Source of the DNA: Bryobacterales bacterium
Lineage (GTDB): Bacteria; Acidobacteriota; Terriglobia; Bryobacterales; Bryobacteraceae
Length of the DNA: 21,408 nucleotides
Assembly: GCA_016789785.1 (NCBI GenBank)
Contig: JAEUQE010000158.1
Span: 1 to 21,408, forward strand
Direction of reading: 5' to 3'
Shown: positions 1 through 7,671 of the stretch, piece after piece
Numbering within the stretch: position 1 is the first letter of the stretch
Layout: each line of letters opens with the position of its first letter
The notes under the pieces: model-generated
Told to the model about the DNA's origin: nothing
Seen by the model: the letters and a program-made list of their open reading frames with translations, nothing else
Database searches by the model: none
Translations under genes and position numbers: made by a program

Positions 1-1235
1 GCCACATACTTCTTCAGCATCTCCGCTTCGAAGCGATCGAGTTCTTTCCGGTCAGGGCCCTCACGCAACAGCGTTTGCAGTTCCTTGATCTTGGCCTCGG
101 CCTTCGCGCGAAACTCGGGATCCTTGTACGGCACATCCACGTTCTCCACTTGAATCGCATTGAAGAACGCCTGCATGCGATAGTAGTCGCGTTGCGGGAT
201 CGGATCGTACTTGTGATCGTGACACCGCGCGCATCCCACACTCAGGCCGAGAAAGATGGAGCCGGTCACGGTGGTGACTTCGCTCAAGTAGTTCTGGCGG
301 ACTTCCTCGGCAACCAGATTCGACCGGTCCCACGGCGCCACACGCAGAAATCCCAGCGGGACGTGACCCTGCGCATCGGGCTGATAGTTGTTGCGGGTCT
401 TCGAGTGTTCGTCGGCGCCCGCCAACTGCAGCATCACGAAACGGTCATATGGCATGTCGCTTTGAAAGGCCTCGATCACCCAATCGCGATAGCGCCACGC
501 ATTGCCGATCGCGCCGTCACCTTCCAGGCCACTGGTCTCGCCATAGCGCACCAGATCCAGCCAGTGCCGTCCCCAACGTTCGCCATAGCGCGGATCGTCG
601 AGCAGCCGGTCAATCAGCTTCTCGTAAGCGTTCGGCGCGGGATCGGCGAGAAAGGTGCTGAGCTCGTCGGGGGTGGGCGGCATGCCCACCAAATCAAAGT
701 AGGCGCGACGGGCAAGCACCCGCTTCTCTGCTTCCGGTGCGGGCTTGAGTCCATTTGCATCGAGCTTGGCCGCAATGAAGTTGTCGATTGGATTGCGCAG
801 CCACGATGCGTTCTTCGCTGTCGGCAACGTTGGCTTTACGGGTTTCTCAAACGGCCATCGCCACGCTTGCAGTCCCAGCGGCTTCTCCGCGGGCATGCTC
901 CGAATCCAGTTCTCGAGACGCTCGACGTCGGCTTTGGAAAGTTCGCCGCCAACCGGCATTTTCGGCGCAAGCTCGCCGCGTAGCAGTTTCATCAGCGGGC
1001 TTTGCTCCGGATGTCCGCCGATGACGGCCTTGCCGTACTTATTGCCGCCGGCGATGACCGCATCGCGCGTGGCTACGGAGTAACCGCTCGTCTTCGACTT
1101 TGCAGAATGGCACGCGGAGCACTTCTCCGCCAGCAGTGGAGCGATCTCGCGGGCCCAGTCCAGAGGTGCGGCGCCCGGCGGTGCGGCGCACAGCGGCAGA
1201 GCGCTCGCGCACACAAGTAGCCCCAAGATCCTCAT
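1..1235 (-). CDS. Planctomycete-type cytochrome c / DUF1549 (PSD1 family) protein, 3' end outside window
   Basis: Open reading frame of about 411 codons with no stop before the left edge, so the C-terminal part (normally a DUF1553 domain) is missing from view. The ATG at 1235 is followed by a plausible signal peptide (residues 1 to about 18, hydrophobic core then ALPLCAA), placing the protein outside the cytoplasm. A heme-binding CSACH motif sits at residues 39-43, as in the PSCyt1 cytochrome c domain. From about residue 140 the sequence follows DUF1549 (PSCyt2), with the characteristic ARRAYFDLVGMPPTPDE stretch and a second CxxCH, CARCHDHKYDP, at residue 335. Proteins of this family are abundant in Planctomycetes and Solibacter-like Acidobacteria, often beside DUF1501 sulfatase-like partners; their biochemical role is not firmly known, but redox or heme-linked periplasmic work is likely. 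It is divergent from the gene at 1311, with 75 bases between them. Confidence 0.9.
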   Translation of the reverse strand, partial: MRILGLLVCASALPLCAAPPGAAPLDWAREIAPLLAEKCSACHSAKSKTSGYSVATRDAVIAGGNKYGKAVIGGHPEQSPLMKLLRGELAPKMPVGGELSKADVERLENWIRSMPAEKPLGLQAWRWPFEKPVKPTLPTAKNASWLRNPIDNFIAAKLDANGLKPAPEAEKRVLARRAYFDLVGMPPTPDELSTFLADPAPNAYEKLIDRLLDDPRYGERWGRHWLDLVRYGETSGLEGDGAIGNAWRYRDWVIEAFQSDMPYDRFVMLQLAGADEHSKTRNNYQPDAQGHVPLGFLRVAPWDRSNLVAEEVRQNYLSEVTTVTGSIFLGLSVGCARCHDHKYDPIPQRDYYRMQAFFNAIQVENVDVPYKDPEFRAKAEAKIKELQTLLREGPDRKELDRFEAEMLKKYV

Positions 1236-1310
1236 GTTCCCAGAATTTATCAGATCCGAACTCCGAGTGCATTCTCGCGTTCCGGAATAGAGACGAAAAG
1301 GAAAGAATTC

Positions 1311-2537
1311 ATGGACCACGCCGCTCTATATCACCGGACGTACTTGCCGGACGGCGCATATGTTGACGTATGCAACAAAGGCTGCCACGGACCCTCGGCA
1401 TGGCAGCAGAAACAACAAGGCGCCGATCTCCGCGGGAAGTTCGGACAGTTCGTAGTTCCGCCGGATGTGAATGGACCCAGCCCTTTCGGCAACATGCCTT
1501 CGCAGATGACGCCGCCGAAACCCAAACCCTACTTCACCACGCAGCGGCGCTTCGCGGCTTACCGGTTAGCCGGGAGCCACCTCGCGCAGACCCACATCGT
1601 GGAAAAGGTGGATCAGGCGTTTGCCGAACACGCCACGCCTTGGGAACTGGAGTTCAGCCGCCTGGTGAACCATCGTGGCATCGATCCCGTGGTCGATGAC
1701 AGCCATCTGGTGGTGGGTCATGCGGGCTGGTTCAACGGCTCGCAGATCATCTATCCCCTGGGTGTCCCGCGATCCACCATTCCGGAGATGCTCGCCTCCG
1801 GCATTCCCATGTTTGTGGTCCGGCACAATCCGGACGACAGCGTCTGGTGGCACTTCCATGCAACTGAAGAGTTGTTTCAATTGCTGGTGGGCATCGACGG
1901 CAGCATCTTCGCACAGCTTGGCCGCGACACGATTGGCATTGAGTCCGTCGACGTATCGCCGCTCGATATCATCTCGGTGGGGCGAGTGGCGGCACACCTC
2001 GGCGCGTTCGCCATGCAGAAGCTTGCGCGTTCGCTGGTGAGCAGTGCGGTGAAGAAAGGCTCCTCCCAACTGCTCGCCGGCCCCACCGCGCACTTGGCCC
2101 GGCAGGCCGTACAGAAAGTGGCTTCGCGATTACCCGCGCGCACGAAATCGTTCATCGGACAAAGCGGCATGACCCAGCCTCACTTCCATGCTTTCCGGCA
2201 GGCGGCCGAGGAATCGAAGCTGATCCTCGTGGTCCGCAACACGAACCAGCATTCGACGGAATGGATCGCGAAGGGCTTTCCCGGCAAGCCAATCCACATC
2301 AAAGTGAAAACCAGCAAGCAGACGGGCATCGTGACCGCGACCCAGCCCGAACATTGGGAACAAGCCTATAAGCACGGATACTTCGTGGTCGACGCGGATG
2401 GCGTTGCTCGACGGTCTGTCACCAAAGCTGGCAAGGAAGTGATGGAAGAGATCAAGGTCAGCGGTGGCTGGCCGGTCGAGAAGGGGCAGGTCATCGATCC
2501 GGTCGCGAAGAAACCGCGGTGGGCGACTACGACCTGA
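1311..2537 (+). CDS. Anthrax-toxin-like adenylyl cyclase domain protein, 5' part of a frameshifted gene
   Basis: ATG preceded by AAAAGGAAA (1296-1304). The frame gives 408 residues. Residues 1-280 are unrecognised and soluble, with an HFHATEELFQ stretch and a small-residue helical region at 215-260 that could be a linker or pre-toxin segment. From about residue 285 the protein aligns without gaps to the first half of the edema factor/CyaA/ExoY cyclase domain as I remember it: R309, N312, HST 314-316, K326 and K333 keep the exact spacing of CyaA R41, N44, HST, K58 and K65, which bind ATP. The frame then stops at 2535-2537 just where the metal-binding DxD loop should come; that loop and the rest of the domain continue in another frame from about 2519. 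Signal peptide and membrane segments are absent, so export would need a dedicated secretion route or fusion partner. Either a real one-base deletion or a sequencing error split the gene. Confidence 0.75.
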   Translation: MDHAALYHRTYLPDGAYVDVCNKGCHGPSAWQQKQQGADLRGKFGQFVVPPDVNGPSPFGNMPSQMTPPKPKPYFTTQRRFAAYRLAGSHLAQTHIVEKVDQAFAEHATPWELEFSRLVNHRGIDPVVDDSHLVVGHAGWFNGSQIIYPLGVPRSTIPEMLASGIPMFVVRHNPDDSVWWHFHATEELFQLLVGIDGSIFAQLGRDTIGIESVDVSPLDIISVGRVAAHLGAFAMQKLARSLVSSAVKKGSSQLLAGPTAHLARQAVQKVASRLPARTKSFIGQSGMTQPHFHAFRQAAEESKLILVVRNTNQHSTEWIAKGFPGKPIHIKVKTSKQTGIVTATQPEHWEQAYKHGYFVVDADGVARRSVTKAGKEVMEEIKVSGGWPVEKGQVIDPVAKKPRWATTT

Positions 2538-2890
2538 TGGGCGTGATCAATCCCTCGGCGCCCGGCCGCAACATCGCGCTTGCCGCAAGCAATGGCGAGA
2601 AGCTCTTCGACATCAACAGCCCGCTGGTGCGCGAAGCGGCGGAGCGTGTGAACAGAAAGCTCGATCGGCCGCGTGTGCTCCATGGGGCGCAGGATCAATA
2701 TGGCGGATTTGATGGCGGGTGCACGGCCTTCTTCCCGGACGGAACGGCGCAGTTGCTACCGGATGAAATGGCGGTGAAGGAACTCTACGAGCAACTCGGC
2801 AGGCAAACCAGCAAAGGCGCGTATCCTGCGCCGCCTCCAGGAACGTCTGTGGTGGATGAACTCGCCATACGCCGCGCGATGCGCCGGTAA
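2519..2890 (+). CDS. Anthrax-toxin-like adenylyl cyclase domain, 3' part (after frameshift)
   Basis: This frame (GTG at 2519) supplies the second half of the cyclase domain begun in the preceding frame. GDYDLMGVINP (residues 2-12) matches the CyaA metal-binding loop around D188 and D190, here D3 and D5. Further on, VNRKLDRPRVLHGAQDQ matches the region of CyaA H298, with H55 as the counterpart, and PDGTAQLLPDEMAVKELYEQLG matches the strand-turn-helix after it. The position of CyaA E301 is Q58 and that of N304 is Y61, so nucleotide handling may differ or activity may be weakened. The large calmodulin-responsive part of CyaA between these blocks is reduced to about 40 residues. Adding one base near CCGCGG (2514-2519) would fuse both frames into a protein of about 526 residues. 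It is unlikely to be translated alone: no ribosome binding site is apparent for this GTG. Confidence 0.7.
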   Translation: MGDYDLMGVINPSAPGRNIALAASNGEKLFDINSPLVREAAERVNRKLDRPRVLHGAQDQYGGFDGGCTAFFPDGTAQLLPDEMAVKELYEQLGRQTSKGAYPAPPPGTSVVDELAIRRAMRR

Positions 2891-2950
2891 CAAGCGCGGG
2901 GCCGCGCTGACCTGCCGCCTCTCCACGTCACTCCTATCGGACAATGGAGC

Positions 2951-3457
2951 ATGCTCTACAAACTCGGCGATAAGAACTTTCTTACCGGCCTCCTCAACGG
3001 AGAGGGCGGGTTTCATGGTCCCGCCGTCGTTCTCGACGGACTCACCTCGGAGCAGGCGCATGCCAAGCCTCATGGACTCCCGCACTCGATCGCGGAGATC
3101 GTGGCCCACATGTGCTACTGGCAGGAATGGTTCAACGAGTGCGCAAGCAGCGGTTTTCGCGGTGTGCCACAGCATGCGGCCGAGGGATGGCCGCCCGTGC
3201 CTCCGGACGGCTGGGACGCAGTCCGGTCGCAGTATCTTGCCGCCATTGAGGAATCCAAGCGAATTGTGGCAACATCCGAGCTGCTGGATGAGCCTCTTCT
3301 GCCGCCCGGCGTTCCGATTCCTTTTCTGGAAAAGGAGTCGCGGGGCTCAGGCATTCTGCACGCCACCGTTCACAATGGCCACCACCTGGGCCAGATCGTG
3401 ACCGTTCGCCAACTGATGGGCTTGTGGCCTCCCGCGGCCGGCTCCATGACCTGGTAG
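2951..3457 (+). CDS. DinB-like four-helix protein
   Basis: 168 residues, close to the usual DinB/YfiT length of 150-180. The family pattern is visible: an N-terminal helix with HSIAEIVAHMCYWQEW (about residues 39-54) and a C-terminal HNGHHLGQIVTVRQLMG motif, giving three histidines suited to a divalent metal site. DinB-superfamily proteins include bacillithiol- and mycothiol-dependent transferases, and many members have no known substrate. It starts 60 bases after the frameshifted cyclase gene on the same strand, so it may be co-transcribed. TGGAG lies almost directly against the ATG, a poor spacing, but no better in-frame start is seen. It is convergent with the next gene, leaving only 12 bases. 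Could in principle protect against or accompany the neighbouring toxin-like product, but nothing in the sequence proves it. Confidence 0.8.
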   Translation: MLYKLGDKNFLTGLLNGEGGFHGPAVVLDGLTSEQAHAKPHGLPHSIAEIVAHMCYWQEWFNECASSGFRGVPQHAAEGWPPVPPDGWDAVRSQYLAAIEESKRIVATSELLDEPLLPPGVPIPFLEKESRGSGILHATVHNGHHLGQIVTVRQLMGLWPPAAGSMTW

Positions 3458-3469
3458 AGCTTCGGCGCG

Positions 3470-4168
3470 TCATCCACCAGCGTGCACCGCCCGCAGAGTG
3501 GCCACGCCACAGGTCCACGTCTCCACGCGCCGGACCGATCCCGTCATCTCGAATTCGCGCGCCAGACCTTGACGGTGAAAGCGGCCCATCAGGTCGTCGG
3601 TGATCTCGATGCCGTACAGGGTCACCATGTTGCCTTCGTGCCAGTTGTACTCATCGAAGAAACGGAATTCGAAATCCAGGCGGTTGGTGCGCTGACGGTT
3701 GACGGCCTCGCCAATGTGAACAGTCCCCTTGCCGAACACCGTGTATCCGCCGACGGCGTAGGACCAGTTGCGGCTTTCGGCAATCATGACGTAGCCGCCG
3801 GAGCCGTGCGAGGAAGTAATCGGGTGTGTGCCCGGAGGGAGCCGTTCGGCGAACGCTTTCGCTTCGGCAAGTTCGGTCCGGTACAGGGCCTGGGCCGAAG
3901 AAGCTTCGCGGAGCAGTCCTTCCATGTTGATCGTGTACCGCTGGCCGGTGTTCGCAAAGTAGTGACGCATGTGCGCGACCGCGTCGGGGCCAATCAGAAT
4001 GAGCGCGTGGGGCAAATGGGAAATGATCGCGGCCTTGAGCGCGACCATGTCGTTGGTCTGCGGTTCGCTACGCCACTGTCCCGACCCGTGTCCTCTGGGA
4101 AACTGTGGATCGGCTGTCCCAAGCTGGTAGCCAGCCATAGTGACCTCCGGGGCGGGGCAACCGCCCAT
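3470..4168 (-). CDS. Uncharacterised protein, possibly an effector/polymorphic-toxin-type domain
   Basis: 232 codons. Two starts are credible: ATG at 4168 with GGAGGG eight bases upstream, and ATG at 4138 (residue 11) with GGAGGT four bases upstream. Residues 1-40 are Gly/Pro/Gln-rich and look like a linker. The rest is a single soluble domain with NWSYAVGGYTVFGKGT (about 143-158) and FFDEYNWHEGN followed by ITDDLMGRFHRQGLAREFEM near the C terminus. These blocks look strongly conserved and remind me of the C-terminal domain of some secreted-effector or Rhs-type proteins, but I cannot name a family, so no function is claimed. There is no signal peptide or membrane segment. It is convergent with the DinB-like gene and lies within 600 bases of the cyclase-domain gene, so an effector-rich patch is possible. 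Confidence 0.7.
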   Translation of the reverse strand: MGGCPAPEVTMAGYQLGTADPQFPRGHGSGQWRSEPQTNDMVALKAAIISHLPHALILIGPDAVAHMRHYFANTGQRYTINMEGLLREASSAQALYRTELAEAKAFAERLPPGTHPITSSHGSGGYVMIAESRNWSYAVGGYTVFGKGTVHIGEAVNRQRTNRLDFEFRFFDEYNWHEGNMVTLYGIEITDDLMGRFHRQGLAREFEMTGSVRRVETWTCGVATLRAVHAGG

Positions 4169-4281
4169 CGATATCGCCCTCCACGGATGGTCTGATTCAG
4201 CGTAGACCTGGATGTCGTAAAACGCAAGGCTCTTTGTGCGACGCGTTGCGACGCCATCCCTGGGACCTGCTCGCCGGGTTC

Positions 4282-5442
4282 CTAACGGCCACTGAGGACT
4301 CTTGCCGGCGTACTCGTGCGAATGAACATCACGCCATCGTAGAGTTCGGGCCAGGGGATCGAGAGCGTGTGCCAGGAAGGCACGTGGCGGTACACGAGGT
4401 GTAACTCCTGGAATTCGTGTGACGATCGCGGCGCATTCAGCCAGCTCAGCGCGGTCTCATCGTTGTGCATGGTTCCGAAGTCCAGGAACAAGACCGGCGA
4501 GGGCAGTTTCGCCAAGTCCGATGCGTAAAACTCCGCACTGGCGGGCGGTGTGTCGAACGTGTGGACCGCGAGAGTCCGTGAGGTCCACGATCCATGGTCG
4601 AATTCGAATCCGATGCGGTAAACCGAATCGGAGAACTCGCGTTTCAGATGAAACCCCATGGCTCCCGGAGCACCCGAAATGTGGGCATTGTGAGCCCAGA
4701 TGATCAGCTTTGCGCCGGGCAACCTTCTGAGCACGGCAGACGCATTCGCCGCCATCACCGCGTCACGGTCTCCGGACCTTGGGTCGATGCCGTGGAAGCG
4801 GATCCGGTCCTCTGGCGCCGCCCGAGCGTTGTACTCGCGCATCCAACGGAGCATCGCCACGACTTCCTCGGTGGCCCACGGCCAGTAGAGAATCCTGCCC
4901 GGGTTCTCGTCGGCACCATGGATAAAGGCGTTCAGACGTTTTCCATCGCCCTCATTGACTTCCATTGCGTAGTCGCGGAAGCCGTGCTTGACCACGAGGT
5001 ACTCGGCGATGCGATGCTTCATCCGGAAAAACTCGGACGTACCGTGCGTCGCCTCTCCCATCGCGACGATGCGCCGGCCTCCGAGGATCGAGCCCAGTGG
5101 GGCAAGATCGTCAGAATCCGGAATGGGATCGACGGACCGCAAGGGGATCGCGGTCCGCGTGAGCGCCTGTAGAACCTGACGCTGGGCGTCGGGAGACATA
5201 GGGACTCCGGTGCGACGGAAGACCAGCGGGGCAAACGAAACCATCACAAGAGTGCCTGCGGCGGCAAGGGAGACACGCCAGGACACGCCGCCCACCCAGC
5301 GGCAGAGAACGGCAAACGCCATCGCCGCAACCGCTCCATTGAACGGCCACGCTGCAGTGACGATATCGCTCAAGACGTAGCCGATCGACGCTCCTACGAA
5401 CGCGACCAGCAGGCCTGCGGTAATTCGGATCAGGCGAACCAT
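4282..5442 (-). CDS. Erythromycin esterase-like protein with N-terminal membrane segments
   Basis: I choose the ATG at 5442 (start MVRLIRITAGLLVAF); a TTG 14 codons upstream is possible but less likely. The first 75 residues form about three transmembrane helices, then a linker, and from about residue 115 the erythromycin esterase (Ere/PF05139) fold. Family marks are GRRIVAMGEATHGTSEFFRMKHR, where the Glu and His are the conserved active-site pair, FHGIDPRSGDRD, and IIWAHNAHISG with a second catalytic-type histidine. Classical EreA/EreB hydrolyse the macrolide lactone, but most members of this large family are not known resistance enzymes. A membrane tether is unusual for them and argues for a different, envelope-facing or membrane-associated substrate. 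The gene ends 113 bases upstream of the start of the unknown gene on the same strand, so the two may share a transcript. Confidence 0.82.
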   Translation of the reverse strand: MVRLIRITAGLLVAFVGASIGYVLSDIVTAAWPFNGAVAAMAFAVLCRWVGGVSWRVSLAAAGTLVMVSFAPLVFRRTGVPMSPDAQRQVLQALTRTAIPLRSVDPIPDSDDLAPLGSILGGRRIVAMGEATHGTSEFFRMKHRIAEYLVVKHGFRDYAMEVNEGDGKRLNAFIHGADENPGRILYWPWATEEVVAMLRWMREYNARAAPEDRIRFHGIDPRSGDRDAVMAANASAVLRRLPGAKLIIWAHNAHISGAPGAMGFHLKREFSDSVYRIGFEFDHGSWTSRTLAVHTFDTPPASAEFYASDLAKLPSPVLFLDFGTMHNDETALSWLNAPRSSHEFQELHLVYRHVPSWHTLSIPWPELYDGVMFIRTSTPARVLSGR

Positions 5443-5583
5443 TGCGACGGACTCAGAGTACACTCGAAACGGGTCGATTGCCAAGCCTCCGTTGACCGGA
5501 TCGCTGCCGGCGGGACCAGTATTCGCTCAGCTTTCGTGATTGAGCCGCAGGCTTGAGCGATCTGCTTGGGGGCCCCGGACCGA

Positions 5584-5623
5584 ACCGTGCGCCACCGTGC
5601 GCCACCGTGCGCCACCGTGCGCC
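5584..5623. repeat. Four perfect 10-bp tandem repeats
   Basis: The unit ACCGTGCGCC occurs four times head to tail without mismatch, ending 8 bases before the proposed -35 element of the aminotransferase promoter. A period of 10 bp places each copy on the same face of the helix, compatible with tandem protein binding, or it may simply be slippage expansion. It lies in the 333-base gap (5443-5775) between two divergent genes, the rest of which shows only the promoter. Confidence 0.9.
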
Positions 5624-5631
5624 GGAAAGTG

Positions 5632-5660
5632 TTTACTGTTGTCGTGTTACCCGCTACAAT
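5632..5660 (+). promoter_or_regulatory. Sigma-70-type promoter for the aminotransferase operon
   Basis: TTTACT (5632-5637) and TACAAT (5655-5660) are separated by 17 bases and match the -35 and -10 consensus at 4 and 5 of 6 positions. Transcription would start near 5667, leaving a leader of about 110 bases before the ATG at 5776. Confidence 0.6.
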
Positions 5661-5775
5661 AGAACTGTGATGATGCCTTCCCAGGCACGACCCTCGCTGT
5701 TCGGCTGTGACTAACAGCCGGCCCTCCCGCTGTTTCTTTTTCCTGAAATCATCTGAAAAAATCTTGGAGGGCTTT

Positions 5776-7134
5776 ATGAACGCGACGCTTTCCTCCGTTC
5801 GCAATGATCTTCCGCATCTGGTCACGCCATTGCCGGGCCCGAAGGCTCAGGCTCTCATTGAGCGCGACCATGCGGTACTTTCACCTTCTTACACCCGCCC
5901 TTACCCGCTTGTGGTAAAGCGCGGTGAGGGCGCAATCATCGAAGACGTGGACGGCAACCGCTTCCTGGACTGCAACGCGGGAATCGCGGTGGTGGCGGCT
6001 GGGCACTGTCACCCGAAGATTGTCGCGGCAATCCAGAAGCAGGCGGCGCAACTGATCCACATGTCGGGCACCGACTTCTACTACGAGAACATGGTGCAGT
6101 TGGCCGAAAAGCTCGCAGGGCTCGCGCCGGGCGGCGTGCCTCGCCGGGTATACTTCGGCAACAGCGGTACCGAAGCCGTGGAAGCCGCGCTCAAGATGGC
6201 CCGCTATCATACGGGCCGCGATAAGTTCATCGCGTTTCTTGGCAGCTTCCATGGGCGCACCATGGGCGCACTCTCTCTTACCGGAAGCAAGTACGTTCAA
6301 CGCAAGGGTTTCGGCAACCTTATGCCTGGCGTCACGCATGTGCCCTATGCAAACTGCTACCGGTGCGCCTACAACAAGCAACCCGAAACCTGCGCGGTGG
6401 AGTGCGTGAAGTTCATCGAAGAGCAAGTGCTCCGGTGCATTCTCCCCGCTGATGAAGTTGCCGCGATCGTTCTTGAGCCGATTCAGGGAGAGGGCGGCTA
6501 CGTCGTCCCGCCACAGAAGTTCTTCGACGAGTTGCAGGCGCTTGCACACCGGCATGGCATCCGCATCATCGCCGACGAGGTGCAGTCCGGGATGGGGCGC
6601 ACGGGCAAGATGTGGGCCTCGGACCATTTCGGTCTGGTCCCAGATATCCTCACCGTGGCCAAGGGCATCGCGAGTGGGATGCCGTTGAGTGCCGCGATCG
6701 CCAGAGTCGACCTGATGCAATGGAAGCCCGGCGCCCACGCCTCGACCTTTGGCGGCAACCCGGTGTCGATCGCATCGGCACTGGCGACGGTTGAGTTGCT
6801 CGAACAGGAACTCCTCGACAATGCCGCCGGCATCGGCGAGCACATGATGAACCGCCTGCGCGAATGGCCAAAGCGCTACCGCAACGTCGGCGACGTGCGT
6901 GGACGCGGGCTCATGATCGGCATCGAACTGGTGAAGGATCAGCAGACGCGCGAGCGGTTCACGGAATTGCGGGACCGGCTGGAGTATCTCGCTTTCGAGC
7001 GTGGCGTTCTGGTGTTGGGAGCTGGCCCGAACAGCCTCCGGTTGAGCCCGCCGCTCACACTCACCCGCGATCAGGCCGACTTCGCCATCGATACGCTGGA
7101 GGACTGTCTGAAAACGCTTACCATGGAAGCGTGA
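5776..7134 (+). CDS. Class III PLP-dependent aminotransferase (acetylornithine/4-aminobutyrate aminotransferase family)
   Basis: 452 residues. The ATG at 5776 is chosen because TGGAGG (5765-5770) precedes it by five bases; a GTG at 5707 lies upstream but lacks such a site. The fold is clear: GNSGTEAVEAALK at 128-140 binds the PLP phosphate, SFHGRTMGALSLTG follows, D267 in IIADEVQSGMGRTGKMW contacts the pyridine nitrogen, and K296 in TVAKGIASGMPL is the Schiff-base lysine. A cysteine cluster C194-x2-C-x8-C-x3-C precedes the large domain core, as in a subgroup of 4-aminobutyrate/omega-amino acid aminotransferases and related archaeal amino acid racemases. Substrate cannot be settled by reading: 4-aminobutyrate, ornithine, lysine or racemase activity are all possible. 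It heads a probable operon with the overlapping methyltransferase and YraN genes. Confidence 0.92.
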   Translation: MNATLSSVRNDLPHLVTPLPGPKAQALIERDHAVLSPSYTRPYPLVVKRGEGAIIEDVDGNRFLDCNAGIAVVAAGHCHPKIVAAIQKQAAQLIHMSGTDFYYENMVQLAEKLAGLAPGGVPRRVYFGNSGTEAVEAALKMARYHTGRDKFIAFLGSFHGRTMGALSLTGSKYVQRKGFGNLMPGVTHVPYANCYRCAYNKQPETCAVECVKFIEEQVLRCILPADEVAAIVLEPIQGEGGYVVPPQKFFDELQALAHRHGIRIIADEVQSGMGRTGKMWASDHFGLVPDILTVAKGIASGMPLSAAIARVDLMQWKPGAHASTFGGNPVSIASALATVELLEQELLDNAAGIGEHMMNRLREWPKRYRNVGDVRGRGLMIGIELVKDQQTRERFTELRDRLEYLAFERGVLVLGAGPNSLRLSPPLTLTRDQADFAIDTLEDCLKTLTMEA

Positions 7135-7658
7135 AGATCCTCGACGTCGGCTGCGGCCGCAATAAGTACCCAGGGGCGATCGGCGTGGATCGCAATCCGG
7201 CGGGCCGCGCCGACGTCCTCTGTGACCTGGACCGCTTCCCCTATCCATTTCGCGACCGCACCTTCGATCAGGTGCGCGCCATCCATGTGATCGAGCATGT
7301 CGCCGACGTCCTCAGAACCATGGAGGAGTTCCACCGGCTCCTGAGGCCAGGCGGCCGGATCGTCATCGCCACGCCACATTACACCGACTTCAGCTCCTTT
7401 TGCGACCCAACCCATCGCTGGCACCTCAATAGCTACTCCTTCCGTTACTTCGGTGACGACAACGCCGGGTTCGGATACTACAGCAATGTAAAACTCCGCG
7501 AGATTTCTGTCCGCGTGAAGCTACTAGCTTTATGGAGGTATCTCGGGTTTGAGCTACTGGTGAATGCTTTCCCTCGCTTCCGGCGCTTCTGGGAACACTA
7601 TCTTTGTTATGTGGTGCGCGGGAAAGTGATGGAGTTCGAGTTCGAGCGGCTCGCCTGA
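7131..7658 (+). CDS. SAM-dependent methyltransferase, type 11
   Basis: GTG at 7131 overlaps the TGA of the aminotransferase (GTGA), which indicates translational coupling and decides the start. The protein has 175 residues and begins directly with SAM motif I, ILDVGCGRNKYPGAIGVD, where the acidic residue ending the second strand is GVD. Then come DLDRFPYPFRDRTFDQVRAIHVIEH (motif II/III) and LLRPGGRIVIATPHY (motif IV region), the usual class I Rossmann layout. The C-terminal third has YSFRYFGDDNAGFGYYS and a basic, aromatic helix. Methyl acceptor is unknown. The missing lead-in before motif I makes it compact relative to most members. Confidence 0.88.
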   Translation: MKILDVGCGRNKYPGAIGVDRNPAGRADVLCDLDRFPYPFRDRTFDQVRAIHVIEHVADVLRTMEEFHRLLRPGGRIVIATPHYTDFSSFCDPTHRWHLNSYSFRYFGDDNAGFGYYSNVKLREISVRVKLLALWRYLGFELLVNAFPRFRRFWEHYLCYVVRGKVMEFEFERLA

Positions 7659-7671
7659 GTCAAACACAAAC

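Noticed and set aside
2495..2525. Programmed -1 frameshifting in the cyclase gene
   Set aside because: No slippery heptamer of the X XXY YYZ type and no obvious downstream pseudoknot at the switch; a one-base deletion or sequencing error is simpler.
5881..7248. 455-codon open frame antisense to the aminotransferase
   Set aside because: Shadow frame; the plus strand carries all PLP-binding motifs and a good ribosome binding site.
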